DNA from: Desulfovibrionaceae bacterium
Lineage (GTDB): Bacteria; Desulfobacterota; Desulfovibrionia; Desulfovibrionales; Desulfovibrionaceae
NCBI GenBank assembly: GCA_017613475.1
Contig: JAGADT010000044.1
Span: 1-5,341 of the forward strand
DNA length: 5,341 nt
Direction: 5' to 3'
The notes beneath the pieces were generated by a model that saw nothing but the letters and a program-made list of their open reading frames with translations, did no database searches and was not told where the DNA came from. The position numbers were made by a program, and so were the translations under genes. Of this stretch, positions 1 to 4,233 are shown piece after piece (position 1 is the stretch's first letter; every line of letters begins with the position of its first letter).

Positions 1-335
1 CCGCACTTGAACTTCATGCGGCCCGCAGGGAGGTCCAGCTCGTCATGGATGACAAGGATGCGTTCAGGCGTGATGCGGTGCCAGGCGGCAAGGGGCTGAA
101 CGCAGTCTCCGGAAAGGTTCATAAATGTCTGCGGATTGGCAATGAGCCATTCGCCAGGAAGGTTGGGGAACGTTCCTTTCCAGAGCAGGGCGCGGAATTT
201 CCCCCCGGAAAGGGAAACCACATTGTCCATGTCTTCCATCAGCGCGGCTGTGCACATAAAGCCAAGGTTATGCCTCGTGCCCGCGTAGGAATCCCCCGGG
301 TTGCCGAGTCCGACAATAAGTCCGTTGAGTGCCAT
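1..335 (-). CDS. pth: Peptidyl-tRNA hydrolase, N-terminal part (3' end outside window)
   Basis: Pth cleaves the ester bond of peptidyl-tRNAs that drop off the ribosome, which recycles tRNA; it is a soluble cytosolic enzyme. The first 111 codons are present. They show the family's signatures in order: VGLGNPG at residues 8-14, TRHNLGF at 20-26, NPQTFMNLSG at 67-76 and VIHDELDLPAG at 95-105. By alignment from memory with the E. coli enzyme, the active-site residues are Asn12, His22, Asn73 and Asp98, and all are present. The family is usually about 190-200 residues long, so roughly 40% is missing beyond the left edge, including the GGG..GHNG segment that normally follows. The ATG at 335 has an AGGGGG motif seven bases upstream and gives the expected N-terminus. 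The gene follows rplY, a common pairing in bacteria, but a strong terminator lies between them. Confidence 0.95.
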   Translation of the reverse strand, partial: MALNGLIVGLGNPGDSYAGTRHNLGFMCTAALMEDMDNVVSLSGGKFRALLWKGTFPNLPGEWLIANPQTFMNLSGDCVQPLAAWHRITPERILVIHDELDLPAGRMKFKC

Positions 336-364
336 GGAAAGCCCCCTGAAAAAGCAGATGACGC

Positions 365-403
365 AAAAAAGAAGGCGCCGGCCGTTGTTCTGCGGCCGGC
401 GCC
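365..403 (-). terminator. Rho-independent terminator after rplY
   Basis: On the minus strand an 11-bp perfect GC-rich stem (GGCGCCGGCCG at 393-403 pairing with 374-384), with an 8-base loop, is followed at once by TTCTTTTTT (373-365). This is the classic intrinsic terminator form. It starts 21 bases after the rplY stop and ends about 30 bases before the pth ATG. There is no T-tract on the plus strand, so it works in one direction only. Confidence 0.93.
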
Positions 404-424
404 CAGCGGAAGAAAGAAAAGAAA

Positions 425-1033
425 CTAGGCCTTGGCTTCAGCCGCGCCCTCTTCGCCGCTTTCGTCCTTATCAGCAGAATTGGGCGGAAGCACGGAAACA
501 ACAGCGTAGTTGATGTCGTAAACCGCGGAAACGCCTTCAGGCAGCTTGAGGTCGGAAATCTGGAGGGAATTGTTGATTTCCAGTTCCGTCACATCCACAA
601 CCAGGCTGGCGGGCATGTCCAGAGGCTTGGCCATGAGGGTGACTTCATCACGGTAGGTTTCAAGCACGCCGCCGACTTTGGTGCCGCGGGCTGTGCCTTC
701 AAACACCAGCGGGACGACAACCTTGACCGGGCGGTCAAGATCAACGCCGTAGAAGTCCACATGGGTGAAGGTTCCCTTGCAGGGGTCGCGCATGGCCTGC
801 CAGAAAAGGGCGGGGAACTGGCCTTCACCGGTCACGTCAAGGTTGAAAACGGTGGTGCGTCCGACCGTTTCAAACATCTTGTTCAGTTCCTTGAGGCTTA
901 CCTGGATGGGCAGGTTCTTGCCGTCGCGAGTGTAGAAAACAGCAGGTACAACGCCTTTGGCGCGCAGACGGCGGTTGTTGCCCTTGCCAAAAGCTTCGCG
1001 TTTCTGGGCGGGGAGTTTTTTGAGATCAGCCAT
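425..1033 (-). CDS. rplY: 50S ribosomal protein L25, CTC/TL5 type
   Basis: L25 binds the E-loop of 5S rRNA in the large ribosomal subunit. The product is 202 residues long, the longer CTC/TL5 form and not the roughly 95-residue E. coli form. The N-terminal 5S-binding domain (about residues 4-95) carries RRLRAKGVVPAVFY (21-34) and HVDFYGVD (91-98). The C-terminal beta domain (about 100-184) carries GTKVGGVLE (117-125) and SDLKLPEGV (160-168). A short acidic, Ala/Glu-rich tail (186-202) ends the protein. I chose the ATG at 1033 because MADLKKLPAQKRE matches the family start and an AAGGAG lies upstream; an in-frame ATG at 1087 would add 18 unrelated residues. The gene is followed by a strong intrinsic terminator and preceded by a 163-base leader after prs. 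Confidence 0.95.
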   Translation of the reverse strand: MADLKKLPAQKREAFGKGNNRRLRAKGVVPAVFYTRDGKNLPIQVSLKELNKMFETVGRTTVFNLDVTGEGQFPALFWQAMRDPCKGTFTHVDFYGVDLDRPVKVVVPLVFEGTARGTKVGGVLETYRDEVTLMAKPLDMPASLVVDVTELEINNSLQISDLKLPEGVSAVYDINYAVVSVLPPNSADKDESGEEGAAEAKA

Positions 1034-1046
1034 GATACTTGTTTGT

Positions 1047-1052
1047 CTCCTT
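1047..1052 (-). promoter_or_regulatory. Ribosome binding site of rplY
   Basis: AAGGAG on the minus strand, 13 bases before the ATG at 1033. The spacing is longer than the usual 5-9 bases, but no in-frame ATG, GTG or TTG lies between the site and the ATG. It supports the 1033 start over the in-frame ATG at 1087, which lies upstream of this site. Confidence 0.7.
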
Positions 1053-1064
1053 AGAAGGGTGCGA

Positions 1065-1083
1065 CCGCGGGGAAATACCGCAG
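1065..1083 (-). other. Small hairpin in the rplY leader
   Basis: On the minus strand CTGCGG (1083-1078) and CCGCGG (1070-1065) can form a 6-bp stem with one G-U pair and a 7-base loop, ending 12 bases before the AAGGAG site. A second possible stem, AGCGG/CCGCT, lies at 1119-1138 with a 10-base loop. No T-tract follows either one, so they are not terminators. Any role in controlling L25 synthesis is conjecture; short GC stems also arise by chance in this DNA. Confidence 0.3.
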
Positions 1084-1196
1084 TCATCAGGTCTTCCTAT
1101 GCCAAAAAGCAGCAGCGAAGCGGATATTGCGCACCGCTGTGCCTGAAAACCGAATGCCGCCGGATTGCCCTAGGGGATCACGGCGCCTTTTAGGCG
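1084..1196 (-). other. prs-rplY spacer without a recognised gene
   Basis: Together with 1034-1083 this makes a 163-base gap, long for this otherwise compact cluster. I see no convincing promoter hexamer pair, no small gene with a good ribosome binding site, and no intrinsic terminator. A 5-bp hairpin (GCGCC, loop TAAAA, GGCGC; 1183-1197) overlaps the prs stop codon but has no T-tract. The gap is large enough to hold a promoter for rplY that does not resemble the sigma-70 consensus. Confidence 0.4.
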
Positions 1197-2132
1197 CTAA
1201 AACAAAACGCTGACCGACGATCCAATATGGATGTTATGGATGGTCTTGGCCAGCAGGCTTGCAATGGAAACCACCTGGAGTTTGGGGCAGGAGGCGGCTT
1301 TTTCGGGAACGCTGATGGTATCGGTAACGATGACTTTTTTGAATACGGAATTATTGATGCGCTCGATGGCCGGGCCTGAAAGCACGCCGTGGGAGGCGCA
1401 CGCATACACTTCGCTGGCACCGGCGTCCTGGAGGACTTTGGCAGCGGCGGTGATGGTGCCGGCGGTATCGATCATGTCATCAACAAGAACGGCGATTTTT
1501 CCCTTCACATCGCCGATGACGTGCGTGGCGCTGGCCTGGTTGGGGCAGTCCCGGCGCTTATCGATGATGGCAAGGGGTGCTTCAATGAGCTTGGCGTAGG
1601 CACGTGCCCGTTCCACGCCGCCGGCGTCGGGGGAAATGACCACCACGTTTTCGCGCAGGTCATACAGCGGCTGGAGCAGAACGCGGGAGGCAAAGAGGTT
1701 GTCTACCGGGCAGTTGAAAAAGCCCTGGATCTGCCCTGCGTGGAGGTCAACGGTAACAACGCGGTTGGCACCTGCAGTGCTGAGGAAGTCCGCCGTCATC
1801 TTGGCGCTGATGGGCGCCCTGGGGCTGGCCTTGCGGTCCTGGCGGGCATAGCCGTAATAGGGGATAACGGCGGTGATCCGCCCGGCGCTCGCGCGCTTGA
1901 GCGCGTCCAGCAGCAGGCAGAGCTGCATAAAATTGTCGTTGACGGGGGCGCTGGTGGACTGGATGACAAAAACGTCTTTTCCGCGGACGCTTTCCCCTAT
2001 TTCAACCCTGCACTCACCATCGCTGAACGTGCTGCACAGCACAGAGGTAAGCTGGCAGCCAAGGTGGTCGCAGATGGCATTTGCCAGGGGTTCGTTGGAG
2101 GTTCCGGACAAAATTTTTAAATCGCCGTACAT
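1197..2132 (-). CDS. prs: Ribose-phosphate pyrophosphokinase (PRPP synthase, class I)
   Basis: This cytosolic enzyme transfers pyrophosphate from ATP to ribose 5-phosphate, making PRPP for purine, pyrimidine, NAD, histidine and tryptophan synthesis. The 311-residue length is normal for class I enzymes (about 310-320). Visible motifs are the catalytic flexible loop YYGYARQDRK (92-101), the VDLHAGQIQGFF segment with Asp129 and His131 (128-139), SPDAGGVERAR (167-177), DKRR with the conserved lysine at 192, and the ribose-phosphate binding loop VDDMIDTAGT (217-226). I chose the ATG at 2132, giving MYGDLKILSG, the standard family start, with AAGG five bases upstream. The frame stays open for 66 more codons upstream through the tRNA gene, and that extension is an artefact. 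The stop codon is TAG, part of a small hairpin. The gene lies 61 bases after the tRNA-Gln 3' end and may share its transcript. Confidence 0.97.
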   Translation of the reverse strand: MYGDLKILSGTSNEPLANAICDHLGCQLTSVLCSTFSDGECRVEIGESVRGKDVFVIQSTSAPVNDNFMQLCLLLDALKRASAGRITAVIPYYGYARQDRKASPRAPISAKMTADFLSTAGANRVVTVDLHAGQIQGFFNCPVDNLFASRVLLQPLYDLRENVVVISPDAGGVERARAYAKLIEAPLAIIDKRRDCPNQASATHVIGDVKGKIAVLVDDMIDTAGTITAAAKVLQDAGASEVYACASHGVLSGPAIERINNSVFKKVIVTDTISVPEKAASCPKLQVVSIASLLAKTIHNIHIGSSVSVLF

Positions 2133-2134
2133 GA

Positions 2135-2146
2135 TTGCCTTGCCTG
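2135..2146 (-). repeat. 12-base repeat, copy at the prs ribosome binding site
   Basis: CAGGCAAGGCAA on the minus strand, containing the likely Shine-Dalgarno core AAGG of prs. An identical 12-mer lies in the D-arm of the adjacent tRNA-Gln at 2243-2254, in the same orientation. The flanking bases differ on both sides, so the match ends sharply. Confidence 0.8.
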
Positions 2147-2156
2147 ATAATAGGGC

Positions 2157-2184
2157 TTTTCCCGCTTGATGAGCGCTGGGAAAA
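2157..2184 (-). other. Hairpin between tRNA-Gln and prs
   Basis: On the minus strand TTTTCCC (2184-2178) pairs perfectly with GGGAAAA (2163-2157); two further inner G-C pairs are possible past a bulged A, leaving a 9-base loop. It starts 9 bases after the tRNA CCA end and ends 10 bases before the prs ribosome binding site region. No T-tract follows, so termination is unlikely. It could mark a processing point that frees the tRNA 3' end or shield the 5' end of a processed prs mRNA; both ideas are inference. Confidence 0.45.
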
Positions 2185-2193
2185 CAGAAAAGA

Positions 2194-2270
2194 TGGCTGG
2201 GGCGGAAGGATTCGAACCCTCGAATGACGGGACCAAAACCCGTTGCCTTGCCTGCCTTGGCTACACCCCA
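2194..2270 (-). tRNA. tRNA-Gln (anticodon UUG), CCA encoded
   Basis: The 77-base gene folds into a full cloverleaf. The acceptor stem TGGGGTG pairs with CGCCCCA over seven pairs, including a G-T wobble. The D-arm has a GCC/GGC stem, the anticodon stem is ACGGG/CCCGT around the loop TTTTGGT with anticodon TTG at positions 34-36, the variable loop has five bases, and the T-arm is GAGGG-TTCGAAT-CCTTC. The terminal CCA is encoded (2196-2194). The U1-A72 pair and discriminator G73 are known identity features of glutamine tRNA and agree with the anticodon. The gene reads CAA codons, and CAG by wobble. It lies between ispE and prs on the same strand with no promoter that I can see of its own, so it is probably cut out of a longer transcript. 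Confidence 0.97.
2243..2254 (-). repeat. 12-base repeat, copy in the tRNA-Gln D-arm
   Basis: CAGGCAAGGCAA on the minus strand, covering part of the D-loop, the 3' half of the D-stem and the start of the anticodon arm of tRNA-Gln. It matches exactly the 12-mer over the prs ribosome binding site at 2135-2146, 108 bases further along the transcript. Confidence 0.8.
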
Positions 2271-2286
2271 GTATACAAAATCAATG

Positions 2287-2309
2287 GCTGAAGGCTGTGA
2301 TCCTTCAGC
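2287..2309 (-). terminator. Hairpin after ispE, possible weak terminator
   Basis: On the minus strand GCTGAAGG (2309-2302) pairs perfectly with CCTTCAGC (2294-2287) around a 7-base loop. It starts 21 bases after the ispE stop and ends 16 bases before the mature 5' end of tRNA-Gln. The bases that follow (CATTGATTTTG) are T-rich but broken, so any termination would be partial. It could instead be a 5'-side processing or protective stem of the tRNA precursor. The pairing is clear; the role is inferred. Confidence 0.5.
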
Positions 2310-2330
2310 GCGGCTGCTGCTCCAGCCCAA

Positions 2331-3239
2331 TCAGGCGCTCAGCGCCTGCCACCATGCCTTGATGTTACGCTCCTCAAAAACGCGGAGGAGGTCCTCGCCG
2401 CGGGCGGCATTTTTAGGACTGAACAGCCCGCAGACAGCAGCTCCGCTGCCGCTCATTACGGCTGCGTCGGCTCCCAGATCCATGATAGCTGCTTTCAGCG
2501 ACGCTACTTGCGGATACGCGCTGAAAACAACGGATTCAAACGCATTGAACAGCTGGATACCTGCGTCCAGCGTGCCCTGCGCGCTTGCTGCGAGGGCATT
2601 TCCTTTATCCTCTGCCTCTGCGTTTGTCAAGACAGAGGGCTGAGGCGTTTTGCCATTCTTGTGGAGCTGGTCCCAGGCGCCGTAGGCCCATGGAGTGGAA
2701 ACGTGGACATCGGGGCAGGCTAAAAGCACATTCCAGCCCTTCATGCGTTCTGCAAGCTCAGGAACGGGCGTTAACCGCTCGCCTATGCCCTGGGCACGGC
2801 AGGGCTTGTTTATGAGGAAAAAGGGAACATCCGCCCCGATTTTCGCCGCGCATTCAGCAAGCTTTTCCGCAGGCAGGGGAGCTGGCGCATGGCTGTTGAG
2901 CCAGAGGAGGAGCGCCGCGGCATCAGCGGAACCGCCGCCAAGTCCTGCGCCTGAGGGAACGCCCTTGTTCAGCGTAAGTTCCAGGTCAGGCGCAAAGCCG
3001 CAGGCATCGGCAAAGTTCCGGCAGGCTTTGGTCAGCGTGTTATGCTCTGGATCAATGCCGTTTCCACAGAGCACGCGCAGTCCCGCCCCTGGAGCAAGCA
3101 CGGTGAGCGTGAGTTCGTCATGCGGTTCGTCAAGGGGCCAGAACAGCGAATCAAGTTCGTGCATCCCGTCGCCGCGGACGGCGGTGATATGCAGGGTAAG
3201 GTTGATTTTGCAGCCGGATCGCAGAACGTAGGTATCCAT
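2331..3239 (-). CDS. ispE: 4-diphosphocytidyl-2-C-methyl-D-erythritol kinase
   Basis: IspE is a GHMP-family kinase that phosphorylates the 2-hydroxyl of CDP-methylerythritol with ATP, the fourth step of the MEP pathway to isoprenoids; it is cytosolic. The product is 302 residues long, within the usual range. Motifs run in the expected order: SGCKINLTL with the conserved Lys11, RGDGMHELDS (22-31), the glycine-rich ATP loop PSGAGLGGGSADAA (95-108), IGADVPFFL with the catalytic Asp137, VSTPWAYGAWD (180-190) and MSGSGAAVCGLF (262-273). The second motif normally reads DGYH, but here Met26 replaces the Tyr that in E. coli (Tyr25) stacks on the cytosine. The ATG at 3239 gives the family N-terminus, but I see no Shine-Dalgarno motif before it. 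The gene follows the CBS-domain gene by 49 bases and precedes tRNA-Gln, so it probably shares their transcript. Confidence 0.95.
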   Translation of the reverse strand: MDTYVLRSGCKINLTLHITAVRGDGMHELDSLFWPLDEPHDELTLTVLAPGAGLRVLCGNGIDPEHNTLTKACRNFADACGFAPDLELTLNKGVPSGAGLGGGSADAAALLLWLNSHAPAPLPAEKLAECAAKIGADVPFFLINKPCRAQGIGERLTPVPELAERMKGWNVLLACPDVHVSTPWAYGAWDQLHKNGKTPQPSVLTNAEAEDKGNALAASAQGTLDAGIQLFNAFESVVFSAYPQVASLKAAIMDLGADAAVMSGSGAAVCGLFSPKNAARGEDLLRVFEERNIKAWWQALSA

Positions 3240-3288
3240 GGCATGAACTTGGCAGTTTTAGAATGGTCGGGCGTCTTATGGCGCCTGA

Positions 3289-4137
3289 TTATTCCTGTTC
3301 GCTTACGCTGTCTTCCTGGTTTTGGGCTGGTTCGGCAATAACGTGCCGTATCTGCTTGACGTCGGCGTTCTTGACGGTGAAGCGCCAGTTGTCAAATTCA
3401 AAGACTTCGCCGTTTTGGGGCACGCGTCCTGCCTGGAGGCAAAGGTAGCCGCCAATGGTATCCACATCTTCAGCTTCCAGGTGGATTCCCAGGTCGTGGA
3501 GGTCTTCCAGCCATGCGCGCCCTGAAAGCTGGTAGCGGCCGCCGCCAAGGTCAATGATGTCTTCTTCCTTGGGTGCGTCGTGCTCGTCTTCGATATCCCC
3601 GACGATAACTTCAATGACGTCTTCAATAGTCACGAGCCCGGACGTGCCGCCGTATTCATCAACAACAATGGCAATGTGGTTTTTGCGCGCCCTGAATTCC
3701 TGGAGAAGCTTGCTTACGGCTTTGGTCTCCGGCACGAAAAAGGGCTGACGCATGATTTCGTCAACGGGTGATTCGTTTTTATTAGGGGTCAGCAGCGCGC
3801 TGAATAGATCTTTCGCGTACGCGATGCCAACAATATTGTCGCGGGTGCCGTTATAAATGGGCAGGCGGGAGTGGCCGTTTTTTGCTATATTTCTGGCCGT
3901 GTCCAAAACGCTTGTCCCTGACGGCAGGCAGTCGAAATCTGTGCGCGGCGTCATAATATCCTGAACCTGCAGCTCATCCAGCTGAAGGATGTTCAGGATC
4001 ATGGAGCCTTCTTCCTCTTCCAGTTCGCCCTCATCCTGGGCTTCGATGACGGCGTGTTCAAGATCTTCGCCGTCATAATGATGCCTGAAAAGGCGGCACA
4101 GCCGAGACCAGACTGTCTCGTCCGAACTTCGATCCAC
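3289..4137 (-). CDS. CBS-pair protein with CorC_HlyC domain (soluble CorC/YbeX type)
   Basis: The 282-residue product has three parts: a CBS domain pair at about residues 57-182, with the signatures VQDIMTPRTDFDCL (58-71) and VVDEYGGTSGLVTIEDVIEVIVGD split across 158-181, then a CorC_HlyC domain at about 195-270 (LGGGRYQLSGRAWLEDL, 197-213). An acidic stretch precedes the CBS pair (DEGELEEEEG, 35-44) and a short acidic tail ends the protein. No membrane segment or DUF21 domain is present, so it is the short soluble form, like E. coli YbeX (CorC). CBS pairs bind adenine nucleotides. Family members have been linked to magnesium/cobalt efflux and to ribosome-related functions, but the true role here cannot be read from the sequence. 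The start is GTG, fixed by AAGGAG six bases upstream. A good promoter lies just upstream, so this is probably the first gene of the transcript that includes ispE. Confidence 0.92.
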   Translation of the reverse strand: MDRSSDETVWSRLCRLFRHHYDGEDLEHAVIEAQDEGELEEEEGSMILNILQLDELQVQDIMTPRTDFDCLPSGTSVLDTARNIAKNGHSRLPIYNGTRDNIVGIAYAKDLFSALLTPNKNESPVDEIMRQPFFVPETKAVSKLLQEFRARKNHIAIVVDEYGGTSGLVTIEDVIEVIVGDIEDEHDAPKEEDIIDLGGGRYQLSGRAWLEDLHDLGIHLEAEDVDTIGGYLCLQAGRVPQNGEVFEFDNWRFTVKNADVKQIRHVIAEPAQNQEDSVSEQE

Positions 4138-4143
4138 CGGTGT

Positions 4144-4149
4144 CTCCTT
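4144..4149 (-). promoter_or_regulatory. Ribosome binding site of the CBS-domain gene
   Basis: AAGGAG on the minus strand, six bases before a GTG codon at 4137. This is a near-ideal site and spacing, and it decides in favour of the GTG start. Confidence 0.85.
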
Positions 4150-4172
4150 GGTTAAGGGTTGCTGGGGGCATA

Positions 4173-4201
4173 AGCATACAGGAACCGCCTCCCTCTGGCA
4201 A
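4173..4201 (-). promoter_or_regulatory. Putative sigma-70 promoter for the CBS-ispE-tRNA-prs cluster
   Basis: On the minus strand TTGCCA (4201-4196; 5 of 6 to TTGACA) and TATGCT (4178-4173; 4 of 6 to TATAAT) are separated by exactly 17 bases. Transcription would start near 4166, leaving a leader of about 29 bases that contains the AAGGAG site. It is the best match that I found in any intergenic gap and lies between the rho stop and the next gene. The call rests on consensus matching only. Confidence 0.6.
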
Positions 4202-4233
4202 TGAGCATGTGGGAAAGCGGTTTTTCAGGAGCC

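Noticed and set aside
1034..1087. In-frame upstream ATG for rplY at 1087, adding 18 residues
   Set aside because: The L25 family starts at MADLKKL, the AAGGAG lies downstream of the 1087 ATG, and the extra residues match nothing expected.
1088..1107. Possible sigma-54 site (TTGGCAT) in the rplY leader
   Set aside because: The required GC dinucleotide of the -12 element is missing at the right spacing.
1168..1176. CCCTAGGG palindrome in the prs-rplY spacer as an operator
   Set aside because: A single 8-base palindrome with no repeat partner or nearby promoter elements is not enough support.
1389..2120. Long plus-strand open frame of 243 codons opposite prs
   Set aside because: It lies wholly antisense to a clear prs gene, resembles no known family and is glycine-rich as expected from GC-biased codons read on the other strand.
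2270..2275. TATACT hexamer as a -10 element of the tRNA gene
   Set aside because: It overlaps the first base of the mature tRNA, so transcription would begin inside the tRNA; no -35 match lies at the right distance.
2695..3231. Plus-strand open frame of 178 codons opposite ispE
   Set aside because: It is antisense to a full-length IspE, rich in Ser, Pro and Ala in the manner of shadow frames, and has no convincing start region.
3264..3290. Hairpin (GGCG/CGCC) just after the CBS gene as a terminator
   Set aside because: The stem is only four base pairs and no T-tract follows; it is not distinguishable from chance.
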